In this document: one piece after another, positions 1-5,965 of the stretch
Numbering within the stretch: position 1 is the first letter of the stretch
Layout of the letters: every line of letters starts with the position of its first letter
Assembly (NCBI GenBank): GCA_012841995.1
Contig: DUTQ01000260.1
Location: 1-7,068 of the forward strand
From: Thermoanaerobacterales bacterium
Lineage (GTDB): Bacteria > Bacillota > Thermosediminibacteria > Thermosediminibacterales > Tepidanaerobacteraceae
Length of the DNA stretch: 7,068 nucleotides
Reading direction: 5' to 3'
Position numbers and translations under genes: made by a program
The notes under the pieces: model-generated
The model's input: the letters and a program-made list of their open reading frames with translations, nothing else
The model's database searches: none
Told to the model about the DNA's origin: nothing

Positions 1-751
1 GCTTAATGTCACTTATATATTTTTTCATAGAGTTTTTTATAGTTTCTTCTCCATCTATTAATTTTAGCGCTGACCACCTGCTGTTGATTTTACCTTTCAT
101 CAATTTTCTACAGGCGGGCTCCAGTATTTGTACCGCTTTCTCTATGATTTCATCATATTCCACCTTTATTGGCTGAAAATATTCTTTTTGCATGGCCACC
201 TTAAACACAGCATTCTTTAATTCATCTAATCCCTCCCCATCTCGCGCATTTGTTTGTACCACCGGAACGCCCAATAAGCTTGAAAGCCTCTCTATATCTA
301 TGCGTATATTTTTTCGCTTGGCTTCATCTATGAGGTTTACACAAACAACCACATTAGAGCTTATCTCAAGTATCTGCAAAACCAGGTTTAAATTCCTCTC
401 AAGGCAGGTAGCATCTGTTACTACTATAGTAACATGTGGTTTGCCAAAACATATAAAATCTCGCGCTATCTCTTCTTCTACAGAACTCGACATAAGGGAA
501 TATGTCCCCGGTAAATCAACCAATATAAATTCCCTATCACTATAAGTAAAACTTCCTCTAGCATTTGCCACTGTCTTTCCAGGCCAGTTTCCTGTATGTT
601 GTTTTAAACCCGTAAGGCTGTTAAACACAGTGCTTTTCCCCGTGTTTGGGTTGCCGGCTAGAGCCACTACAATTTGACTCATATCATCTACTTCTACATC
701 AAAGCTATCTTTAGAGACCGCAAGACCGGTAGATTGGCGTGTCAGGCCCAT
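1..751 (-). CDS. feoB: Ferrous iron transport protein B, N-terminal part (cut by window edge)
   Basis: FeoB is the GTPase-coupled inner-membrane permease for Fe(II). The frame is open from an ATG at 751 to the left edge, giving about 250 residues of a protein that normally exceeds 600. What is visible is the cytoplasmic G domain plus the start of the helical domain. G1 is GNPNTGKST (residues 33-41), followed by the FeoB-typical HTGNWPGKTV (52-61). G3 is DLPGTYSL (79-86), G4 is NLID (139-142), and the G5-like TNARDGEGLDEL follows. A short tail containing QSTG precedes the G domain. The membrane core lies outside the window. A strong AAGGAGG (plus 761-767) sits 9 nt upstream of the ATG. feoA ends 27 bp upstream, so the two genes form an operon. 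No internal stop or missing G-motif residue was seen. The assignment is very secure. Confidence 0.96.
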   Translation of the reverse strand, partial: MGLTRQSTGLAVSKDSFDVEVDDMSQIVVALAGNPNTGKSTVFNSLTGLKQHTGNWPGKTVANARGSFTYSDREFILVDLPGTYSLMSSSVEEEIARDFICFGKPHVTIVVTDATCLERNLNLVLQILEISSNVVVCVNLIDEAKRKNIRIDIERLSSLLGVPVVQTNARDGEGLDELKNAVFKVAMQKEYFQPIKVEYDEIIEKAVQILEPACRKLMKGKINSRWSALKLIDGEETIKNSMKKYISDIK

Positions 752-778
752 TGCTTTATACCTCCTTAATCATTATCA

Positions 779-1021
779 TCAGCAAATCATCTCTACAATT
801 ATTTGAGAAGCTTCTTCAGAACGAAGAGCAATAACTGCCCCCCTAATTTGATATGCGGTAGGATCTCCTGAAGGGCTTTTGGCCACAGCTTCTACCTTCG
901 TATCACCAATTAGCCCCAAGTCTAACATGCGCCTTCGCACAATACCAGGAGCCGTTAAATCCCTTACTATTCCAAAACTCCCAAGTGGAAGCATATTAAG
1001 CGGAATAAATCTACTTCCCAT
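779..1021 (-). CDS. feoA: Ferrous iron transport accessory protein A (SH3-like)
   Basis: This 80-residue protein has the single FeoA/SH3-like domain. LPLGSFGIVRDL (about 11-22) is the first strand region, and RRRMLDLGLIGDTKVEAV (about 29-46) is the family hallmark of a short helix followed by 'LGLIPG'-like residues. A C-terminal 'IRGAVIALRSEEASQIIVE' closes the barrel. FeoA is a small cytoplasmic partner of FeoB thought to modulate Fe(II) uptake, though its exact mechanism is debated. The ATG at 1021 has a good AAAGGAG site 7-8 nt upstream (plus 1029-1036). The length is normal for the family. It is the first gene of the leftward feoAB operon and diverges from the DtxR/MntR-type regulator, the likely repressor of this operon. 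The assignment is secure from sequence plus the adjacent feoB. Confidence 0.95.
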   Translation of the reverse strand: MGSRFIPLNMLPLGSFGIVRDLTAPGIVRRRMLDLGLIGDTKVEAVAKSPSGDPTAYQIRGAVIALRSEEASQIIVEMIC

Positions 1022-1046
1022 TTAAATTCTCCTTTCGAAATAAGTT

Positions 1047-1052
1047 AGTATA
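1047..1052 (-). promoter_or_regulatory. feoA: Candidate -10 element of the feoAB promoter
   Basis: On the minus strand TATACT (5/6 to TATAAT) lies about 26 nt upstream of the feoA ATG, in front of its ribosome binding site. No good -35 was found at 16-19 bp. TTGAGA is present but only 13 bp away, so the promoter is either weak or mispredicted. Confidence 0.25.
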
Positions 1053-1075
1053 GGGAAAGAATGTTTCTCAAGACT

Positions 1076-1092
1076 AATATATGAAGTATATT
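1076..1092. promoter_or_regulatory. Candidate operator dyad between feoA and the regulator
   Basis: AATATA-TGAAG-TATATT is a perfect 6-bp inverted repeat with a 5-bp spacer in the divergent intergenic region. It abuts the proposed -35 of the regulator gene and lies upstream of the feoA -10. The position suits a shared operator for the metal repressor. The sequence does not resemble a DtxR or MntR box I can recall, and AT-rich dyads arise easily by chance. Confidence 0.25.
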
Positions 1093-1121
1093 TGTCTGTT
1101 GTTACTCATAAATTGTATAGA
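1092..1121 (+). promoter_or_regulatory. Candidate sigma-A promoter of the regulator gene
   Basis: TTGTCT (1092-1097, 4/6 to the -35 consensus) is followed after 18 bp by TATAGA (1116-1121, 4/6 to the -10 consensus). Transcription would start near 1128, leaving a very short leader before the TTG at 1146. The match is only moderate and was found by eye. Confidence 0.3.
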
Positions 1122-1129
1122 GTTCTACA

Positions 1130-1136
1130 AAAGGAG
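1130..1136 (+). promoter_or_regulatory. Ribosome binding site supporting the TTG start of the DtxR/MntR-type regulator
   Basis: AAAGGAG lies 9 nt upstream of the TTG at 1146. It is the only strong Shine-Dalgarno match before this gene. It favours the TTG over the downstream ATGs at 1188 and 1191, although family length argues the other way. Confidence 0.6.
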
Positions 1137-1145
1137 TAGTTTGGA

Positions 1146-1619
1146 TTGAAAAACGATAATGAGTTTTATACATTTCGGGGTTATACAATGATGAAAAATA
1201 AAAAAAGGCCGTTGACGGCCAGCATGGAAGACTATATGGAGATGATTTATCGACTGTGTATAAAGGATGGGTACGTCAGAATCAACCAGCTTGCAAGTAT
1301 GTTAAATGTTCAAGCCCCTTCTGCCACAAAAACCGCCCAAAAACTTGCAGAGTTGGGGCTTGTAAGCTATGAAAAATATGGAGTAGTCCAACTGACGCAA
1401 AAGGGAAATGAGGTTGGAGAATTCCTTTTAGAAAGACATAAGACCATAGAGGCCTTTCTAAAAAACATAGGTGTAAAAGAAATGGCATTTAAAGATACTG
1501 AGATGATCGAACATCACATAAGCATGGAAACATATGAATGCATAAAAATGCTCAACTTATTTCTAGAAGCAAATCCCGATTTTATAAAAAGTTTTGAGGA
1601 GTTTAAAAAAGGCTATTGA
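1146..1619 (+). CDS. DtxR/MntR-family metal-dependent transcriptional repressor
   Basis: This is a 157-residue, two-domain member of the DtxR/MntR family. A winged helix-turn-helix (about 26-86, with SMEDYMEMIYRL, INQLASMLNV, APSATKTAQKLAELGLV) is followed by a helical metal-binding and dimerisation domain (about 87-150, with LLERHKTIEAFL and DTEMIEHHIS). There is no C-terminal SH3 domain, as in Bacillus MntR. By alignment from memory to MntR, all six ligands are present: D29, E32, H98, E119, E122 and H123 (MntR D8, E11, H77, E99, E102, H103). With Mn(II) or Fe(II) bound, such proteins repress metal uptake genes. It is divergent from feoAB, so control of feoAB and itself is inferred. The TTG at 1146 is chosen because AAAGGAG (1130-1136) lies 9 nt upstream. 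ATGs at 1188 or 1191 would give 143 or 142 residues, closer to MntR length, but only a weak GGGG precedes them. Its 3' end overlaps the convergent aminotransferase by 17 bp. Confidence 0.9.
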   Translation: MKNDNEFYTFRGYTMMKNKKRPLTASMEDYMEMIYRLCIKDGYVRINQLASMLNVQAPSATKTAQKLAELGLVSYEKYGVVQLTQKGNEVGEFLLERHKTIEAFLKNIGVKEMAFKDTEMIEHHISMETYECIKMLNLFLEANPDFIKSFEEFKKGY

Positions 1620-2736
1620 AATTGTCTAATCGCTCTAAAACCATATCTATTTGCTTTGGCACACGCAATCGAACGTAATTTTCTCCCATGCCCGGAAATT
1701 CTGCACCCGCAGCAGTTATTACACCTTTTTTCAATAACATGTCATATAAATTGACTGTCTTATCTGGGTTCCCAAGGACTATTATCGGCACTTCCATTGC
1801 TGTTTTACTTACAAAAAATCTATCTTTGCAGGCCAAAATCAGTTTTTCTTTTGACATTCTGATTTGCCTTCTGCTTTCAGCTAGAAATGCCTTATCTCTT
1901 AATGCCTGAAGTGCGGCATTAACTAATATATCCGAATATACAAAGGGCGGAATGTTTACCATATTATAGTACTCTTTTATGTCACTTTTTATAATCGCAT
2001 ATCCAAGACGGATATTAGCTAGCCCCAAGCCTTTAGAAAAAGAGCGAACAACCACCAAATTATCATAATCACCACATAAGGCAATAGCGGAATTGGCCTT
2101 TTCCATAAAATCCCCATAAGCCTCGTCTATTATAACCGGAATGCCAAATTGGGCTGCTTTTTTTAGGATTTTTTCTATAGCCCCAAGGTTTATTATCTGG
2201 CCTGTAGGATTGTTTGGATTGTCGATGTATATGACATTGTAAGAAGCATTTATGGCATTCAAAAAGCCTTCTTCGTCAAAAGAAAACCCGTCTTTTTCAT
2301 TTAAAGGCACAAAATCGTATTTGCCTCCAAATATGCTTACTATATTTACGTTTTCCGAAAACTGTGGTGAATAGCCTAAAACCTTGCTTCCCTTTTCAAT
2401 AAAGATATTATTCAGATTGACTAATACTCCAGCAGAACCAGAGCCAAAAAACACATCATCCTCGTTTAATTTTGCGATATCATTCCAAAACTCAATGATG
2501 CCTCTTTTTAAATCTGCATAAGATATGTCCGGATATTTGGATAAACGATCCCAATCAATATCAGTTATCCCATTCTTTACCATAGGAGAACAGCCATATG
2601 GGTTTATCCCCAAAGAACAGTCTATGACATCATCTAGGCTAACACCATATTCAAGCAGCTTTTCCTTGGGGTTGCATACATAAGTCGCCGTTTTGATTTG
2701 TTTTAAAACAGGTCTAACCCTAGTTTTTACATCCAT
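1603..2736 (-). CDS. HisC-like class I/II PLP-dependent aminotransferase, substrate unknown
   Basis: This is a fold-type I PLP enzyme of the histidinol-phosphate aminotransferase / threonine-phosphate decarboxylase (CobD) group, presumably cytoplasmic. From the ATG at 2736 it has 377 residues, the usual size. Motifs include LGINPYG (about 42-48, replacing the HisC NENPYG), a PLP phosphate loop GSGSAG (98-103), DNPNNPTG (172-179), DEAYGDF (204-210) and SFSKGLGLANIRLGY. In the last of these K235 is the Schiff-base lysine and R243 a phosphate ligand. YVRLRV near the C-terminus carries the carboxylate-binding arginine. All key catalytic residues are present. The frame is also open from a GTG at 2745, but that GTG lies inside the AGAAGGTG ribosome binding site, which is spaced 8 nt from the ATG, so the ATG is preferred. 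No histidine or cobalamin genes are nearby, so neither role can be assigned. Its 3' end overlaps the convergent metal regulator by 17 bp. Confidence 0.85.
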   Translation of the reverse strand: MDVKTRVRPVLKQIKTATYVCNPKEKLLEYGVSLDDVIDCSLGINPYGCSPMVKNGITDIDWDRLSKYPDISYADLKRGIIEFWNDIAKLNEDDVFFGSGSAGVLVNLNNIFIEKGSKVLGYSPQFSENVNIVSIFGGKYDFVPLNEKDGFSFDEEGFLNAINASYNVIYIDNPNNPTGQIINLGAIEKILKKAAQFGIPVIIDEAYGDFMEKANSAIALCGDYDNLVVVRSFSKGLGLANIRLGYAIIKSDIKEYYNMVNIPPFVYSDILVNAALQALRDKAFLAESRRQIRMSKEKLILACKDRFFVSKTAMEVPIIVLGNPDKTVNLYDMLLKKGVITAAGAEFPGMGENYVRLRVPKQIDMVLERLDNFNSLF

Positions 2737-2742
2737 TTTGAA

Positions 2743-2750
2743 CACCTTCT
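2743..2750 (-). promoter_or_regulatory. Ribosome binding site that sets the aminotransferase start
   Basis: On the minus strand AGAAGGTG places GAAGG 8 nt upstream of the ATG at 2736. The in-frame GTG (2745-2743) is part of this site, so it is unlikely to be used as a start. The protein should therefore be three residues shorter than the longest reading. Confidence 0.6.
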
Positions 2751-2841
2751 CTATTGAAATATATATGTAACACTTTTAGCGTTTTTTACCATGTCCATAA
2801 ATTCATGGTCAGGTCTTGCTTTTTTTGGGGGGTGCCGTCAT
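2751..2841 (-). pseudogene. Possible short frameshifted coding remnant or leader peptide upstream of the aminotransferase
   Basis: On the minus strand GAGGTG, five nt of spacing from the GAGG core, precedes an ATG at 2841 that reads MTAPPKK and then stops. Just after the C6-A7 run, the neighbouring frame reads ARPDHEFMDMVKNAKS and continues to a TAG at 2753-2751, only 14 nt before the aminotransferase ATG. Removing one A from the A7 run would join both parts into a 29-residue peptide. I do not recognise the peptide. It could be a decayed gene end, a small protein with a sequencing error, or chance. A 6-bp inverted repeat (ACCATG/CATGGT, 2788-2809) lies inside it. Confidence 0.22.
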
Positions 2842-2874
2842 CTTCACCTCAAAAGAGCTTAAACCGGAATCACT

Positions 2875-2921
2875 TTTAACAAAGCCCTGTACAAACTCAG
2901 TTTGTACAGGGCTTTGTTAAA
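2875..2921 (-). terminator. Long perfect palindrome, probable (bidirectional) transcription terminator of the nhaC operon
   Basis: Two 23-nt arms (2875-2897 and 2899-2921) are exact reverse complements around the single base 2898. The core is GCCCTGTACAAACT paired with AGTTTGTACAGGGC, flanked by A-rich and T-rich ends (AACAAA / TTTGTT). In RNA it would fold into a very stable hairpin, 7 bp after the nhaC stop on the leftward strand. The 3' U-tract is short and interrupted (CUUUGUUAAAA), and the same is true in the opposite direction. It cleanly separates the nhaC group from the aminotransferase transcript. Confidence 0.75.
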
Positions 2922-2928
2922 GAACACG

Positions 2929-4353
2929 CTAATTTTGTGTATTTTTATCAGTCCATGTAGCAAAACCTGTAAAAGCATATATAATGACGAAAATCGGGGC
3001 AATAAGAGATATAAATGTGTAGGGAATATATTCTAATCCCACATTTAACACCTTTTGAAGATATACAGATGCCACACCCCAAGGTAATGCCATACATCCA
3101 AGTGTTGCCGCACTTTCCAGCGTCCTAGAAAGCACACTGGTATCTATATTCATTTCCTTATAAGCTGGGCGAAAAGTCCTGCCCGGTAGTATTATAGAAG
3201 CCATCATTTCGCCGCAGGCAATTAACATAAGATAAGCCGACCCCAGTGATGCTAAAATCAATCCTCTGGGGGTTTTTATATAATGCATTAAGGCGTTCAA
3301 TATTACTTCCAATACGCCGCATTTCTCTAGTATTCCGCCCATAGCAGTAGCTGCCATGATAATGGCAACTGTGCTCATCATGGAATTAATGCCTCCCTGA
3401 GTCAAAAGCCTGTCTACCACATCCAACCCCGTATTTGAAACAAAGCCACTGGCCGATACGGTTATAATATCTCCAAGACTTGCTCCTTGAGTAATGACAG
3501 CAAAAAGTGCAGCTGTCAAATAACTTATCATCAATGCCACAATTGCGGGTATCTTGAGTACAGATAGTATGATGACCAAAAGGGGCGGTAAAAGAGTCAG
3601 TGGTGAAATGTTAAAATTGCTTTCCAATGCTGCCAATATATTATTGACAGCCCCCCAATCCGTAGCAACCGAAACATGACTTTGCCCTATTATCCAATAC
3701 AACGCAAAAGTAATTAATGCCGCAGGACCTGAAACGTATAACATAGAGCAGACATGTGAAAATAAATCGGTTTCTGTAATAGCTGCTGTTAAATTTGTAG
3801 AATCAGATAACGGGGACACCTTATCTCCAAAAATAGAACCAGAAGCAATGGCACCAGCCGTTAATGCAGCAGGGAAATTCAACCCTTTGGCAACACCCAT
3901 CAAAACTATTCCCATGGTAGCAATGGTCCCAAAGGAACTCCCAATAAGCACCGACGTAAGTGCACAGATTAAAAAGGCTATGGGTAAAAATATTTGAGGT
4001 GTAAGTATCCTTAATCCATAATAAATAAGAGTTTGGATTGTACCACCTAAAATCCATGTGCCGACAACCATTCCTATTACTATAAGGATTATACATGCAG
4101 TCAGGCCATTATTTATTCCATCCAACATGCCATTTTGTATATCGTCCCATGTATAATGCAAATAAAAGCCAAAGATTGCAGCTGCCAAAGTGCCCAATAC
4201 CATAGCAGTCTCCAATACAAGTTCAATTTTTATGGAGCTTAATATCACTACAATGATAAAAAGCATGGCCATAACAGCTTCAAAAGTAGTAGGTTTCCTT
4301 CCTCGCTTTGTAAGCTGCTTTTCTTCTGCCACAAGTGGCGCATCGTTTTTCAC
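2929..4353 (-). CDS. nhaC: Na+/H+ antiporter, NhaC family
   Basis: This 474-residue polytopic membrane protein exchanges Na+ (or a small organic ion) for protons and serves sodium and pH homeostasis. A basic, charged N-terminal tail (about 1-22) is followed by roughly 11-12 hydrophobic segments. Family signatures are GTWILGGTIQTLIYYGL (98-114), SSFGTIATMGI (139-149), and especially GDKVSPLSDSTNL (176-188), the conserved ion-path region of NhaC. Later motifs include GGINSMMSTVAIIMAATAMGG and LPWGVASVYLQ near the C-terminus. Some NhaC-superfamily members are malate/lactate or tyrosine antiporters, so the exact substrate is less sure than the family. Translation starts with GTG at 4353. GGAGGGAGAGG lies 7 nt upstream, and the first internal Met (residue 28) would be inside the first membrane segment. 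It is 170 bp downstream of the rarD-like gene and is closed by the 47-bp palindrome. Confidence 0.93.
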   Translation of the reverse strand: MKNDAPLVAEEKQLTKRGRKPTTFEAVMAMLFIIVVILSSIKIELVLETAMVLGTLAAAIFGFYLHYTWDDIQNGMLDGINNGLTACIILIVIGMVVGTWILGGTIQTLIYYGLRILTPQIFLPIAFLICALTSVLIGSSFGTIATMGIVLMGVAKGLNFPAALTAGAIASGSIFGDKVSPLSDSTNLTAAITETDLFSHVCSMLYVSGPAALITFALYWIIGQSHVSVATDWGAVNNILAALESNFNISPLTLLPPLLVIILSVLKIPAIVALMISYLTAALFAVITQGASLGDIITVSASGFVSNTGLDVVDRLLTQGGINSMMSTVAIIMAATAMGGILEKCGVLEVILNALMHYIKTPRGLILASLGSAYLMLIACGEMMASIILPGRTFRPAYKEMNIDTSVLSRTLESAATLGCMALPWGVASVYLQKVLNVGLEYIPYTFISLIAPIFVIIYAFTGFATWTDKNTQN

Positions 4354-4446
4354 GATATGACCTCTCCCTCCAAAATTAGTTTAAACTCTACTTTATATGT
4401 GAGGTAATTTAGTTTCCACAAATGAAAGGATTTTAGCCTCCTTCAT

Positions 4447-4475
4447 ATTCTTCATTAAAGTTTTGCTTTTGTCAA
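4447..4475 (-). promoter_or_regulatory. nhaC: Candidate sigma-A promoter of nhaC
   Basis: On the minus strand a perfect TTGACA (4475-4470) is followed after 17 bp by AAGAAT (4452-4447, 4/6 to consensus). This would allow nhaC to be transcribed separately from the upstream rarD-like gene, with a leader of about 85 nt. That leader contains an orphan AAGGAGG (plus 4437-4443) partly paired with a downstream TCCTTTCA. An alternative weak promoter is TTGTGG-18-TATAAA (plus 4392-4421). No convincing terminator was seen between the rarD-like stop and nhaC, so read-through is also possible. Confidence 0.35.
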
Positions 4476-4523
4476 GAGCAGTGAGAACCTTTAAATATAT
4501 AGAACTTTATTGAAGCAACCCCT

Positions 4524-5441
4524 TTAGCTGTGCCTTGTGACATTTGCTTTTCTTTTACATGATCTTTTCCGCGCAAGATCTGTTTGAGATAACGTATATA
4601 GAAAAAGTCCACACCAAATAAAGCAAAAACATGTCAAATGAGCAGTGGTAAAATCCTCTCCATATATAAATACACCAATTAGCAGGCTCAATGAAGGTGA
4701 TACATATTGAGTCAAGCCCAGTGTAGAAAAAGGTATTTTTTTTGCTGCATCTGCAAGTAATATCAAGGGCAGAGCTGTTATTATACCTGATGCCATAACC
4801 AATAAAAAGATAGATGTGGATACATTGCCAAATATGCCAAGCCCATTATTTTGCTTATACAACAAATACATAATAGCAAACGGTGTTGTAAAGCCCGCCT
4901 CAAATACTATACCTACCATTGGATCCATCTTTACAAGTTTCTTAATCACCCCGTAAATGCTGAAGGTTCCCGCAAGGCCTAATGCAACCCAAGGGATTCT
5001 ACCATACTGGAAAATGAGGATAGATACTCCAGCTACAGCAAGGGCAATAGCAGCTTTTTGAAGAACATTGAGTTTTTCTTTAAAGACGATCATGCCCAAT
5101 AAAACTGATGAAAGAGGATTAATATAGTAGCCCATGCTTGTCTGCAATATGTGATTGCTGTTTACAGCCCAGATGTATAGACCCCAGTTAAGGGTTATAA
5201 TAAAAGACGCATAAAAAATCAACTTTAAATCCCGCTTATCGTAAAATACCTTTTTTACATCATCCCATCTCCCGAAAATCACTGACAAAAGCAATGCAAA
5301 AATAAAGGACCACAATATCCTGTGAGCTAATATCTGTACTGGAGGTATATTAGCCAAGAGTTTCCAGTAAATAGGGAGCACGCCCCAGATAGCAGAGGCA
5401 AGAACTGCAGTAAGTGCACCAACCATTTTATCATTACTCAA
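4524..5441 (-). CDS. rarD: RarD-type EamA/DMT permease
   Basis: This 305-residue, ten-helix member of the drug/metabolite transporter superfamily belongs to the RarD subfamily. RarD-specific stretches are VLPIYWKLL (21-29), AHRILWS (39-45), NWGLYIWAVN (85-94), TSMGYYINPL (101-110) and FSIYGVIKK (160-168), with GLTQYVSPSLSLLIGV in the second half. It ends in a basic tail after the last helix (DLARKRSCKRKAN). RarD was named for a chloramphenicol-sensitivity phenotype, and the natural substrate is not established. The TTG at 5441 is chosen as start. Its second and third bases overlap the ogt TGA stop, and AGAGGTG (plus 5450-5456), inside ogt, sits 8 nt upstream. The ATG at 5426 would be 23 nt from that site. 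The overlap implies translational coupling to ogt. The family call is secure; the substrate is unknown. Confidence 0.92.
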   Translation of the reverse strand: MSNDKMVGALTAVLASAIWGVLPIYWKLLANIPPVQILAHRILWSFIFALLLSVIFGRWDDVKKVFYDKRDLKLIFYASFIITLNWGLYIWAVNSNHILQTSMGYYINPLSSVLLGMIVFKEKLNVLQKAAIALAVAGVSILIFQYGRIPWVALGLAGTFSIYGVIKKLVKMDPMVGIVFEAGFTTPFAIMYLLYKQNNGLGIFGNVSTSIFLLVMASGIITALPLILLADAAKKIPFSTLGLTQYVSPSLSLLIGVFIYGEDFTTAHLTCFCFIWCGLFLYTLSQTDLARKRSCKRKANVTRHS

Positions 5442-5965
5442 TCACAAAACACCTCTATTCCCTCAAGACTTAATAGCTCCTTTTTCATTTCCAGGCCTCC
5501 GCCATATCCTCCCAGTGTTCCGTCCTTGGCGATAACCCTATGGCAAGGTACCACTATAGGAATAGGATTCGCACCATTGGCGGCTCCCACTGCCCGAGTT
5601 GCCTTGGGGCAGCCGATTTCTTTTGCTATCTGTGAGTAGGATTTGGTAGTACCATACGGAATTTTCAACAGCGCCTTCCAAACGGCCTTTTGAAACTTTG
5701 TCCCCACAAGGTCTAAAGAAAAATCAAAGGTTCTACGCCTTTTATTAAAGTATTCATCAAGTTGAACTACATATTTAGATAACTTCGATTGATTATTTAT
5801 CATTATTGTTTCAGGTAATTTATGAGTTACCCATTTCTCAAGTTCCTTTAAAGACCTGTTGGGGAGAAGTATATAGCAAAGGCCTTTATCGGTTGCCGCC
5901 AGGTAAAAGTGATGTTTGTTAAAATAATAATCTGCCCAATAAACAATTTTGCACTGTTTACACAT
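5438..5965 (-). CDS. ogt: Methylated-DNA--[protein]-cysteine S-methyltransferase
   Basis: This is a suicide DNA repair protein that moves the alkyl group from O6-alkylguanine (and O4-alkylthymine) to its own cysteine. From the ATG at 5965 it has 175 residues, the usual size for the Ogt/AGT group. An N-terminal ribonuclease-like domain (about 1-80) precedes the catalytic domain. The active-site signature is IPIVVPCHRVI (135-145) with acceptor C141 and H142. The helix-turn-helix YSQIAKEIGCPKATRAVG contains Y110 and the arginine finger R124. The conserved Asn hinge is N130 and the relay glutamate E168. An in-frame TTG one codon earlier (5968) is less likely, since AGGAGGTG (plus 5973-5980) is ideally spaced from the ATG. 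Its start overlaps the MATE gene end by 8 bp and its stop overlaps the rarD-like start, so all three should be cotranslated. No Ada-type sensor domain is present. The assignment is secure. Confidence 0.95.
   Translation of the reverse strand: MCKQCKIVYWADYYFNKHHFYLAATDKGLCYILLPNRSLKELEKWVTHKLPETIMINNQSKLSKYVVQLDEYFNKRRRTFDFSLDLVGTKFQKAVWKALLKIPYGTTKSYSQIAKEIGCPKATRAVGAANGANPIPIVVPCHRVIAKDGTLGGYGGGLEMKKELLSLEGIEVFCD
5450..5456 (-). promoter_or_regulatory. Ribosome binding site for the TTG start of the RarD-like permease
   Basis: AGAGGTG on the minus strand lies within the last codons of ogt, 8 nt before the TTG at 5441. It decides for TTG rather than the ATG at 5426. Confidence 0.6.

Noticed and set aside
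192..545. A 117-codon open frame on the plus strand
   Set aside because: It lies entirely antisense to the unmistakable feoB G domain, has no family resemblance and no ribosome binding site.
764..778. Fur-box-like sequence (minus strand GATAATGAT) between feoA and feoB
   Set aside because: Only about half of the Fur consensus matches. It overlaps the feoB ribosome binding site inside the operon rather than a promoter, and the local regulator is of the DtxR/MntR type.
2743..2745. GTG start giving a 380-residue aminotransferase
   Set aside because: The GTG is part of the AGAAGGTG ribosome binding site for the ATG at 2736, so it is unlikely to be the start.
2820..2826. Programmed -1 frameshift heptamer (A AAA AAG on the minus strand) in the short upstream frame
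   Set aside because: The codon phase of the ATG frame does not place the heptamer in the required register, and no downstream stimulator was evident.
2746..2874. Riboswitch or T-box leader in front of the aminotransferase
   Set aside because: No conserved core of any riboswitch class or T-box that I can recall was found, and no antiterminator/terminator pair precedes the gene.
3821..4096. A 91-codon minus-strand frame rich in Trp, Cys and Tyr
   Set aside because: It is an out-of-frame shadow of nhaC, whose conserved motifs lie in the other frame.
4399..4420. TGTGG ... CCTCACA inverted match resembling a CRP-type site
   Set aside because: The half-sites are too far apart and one carries an extra base, so it does not fit a CRP/FNR operator.
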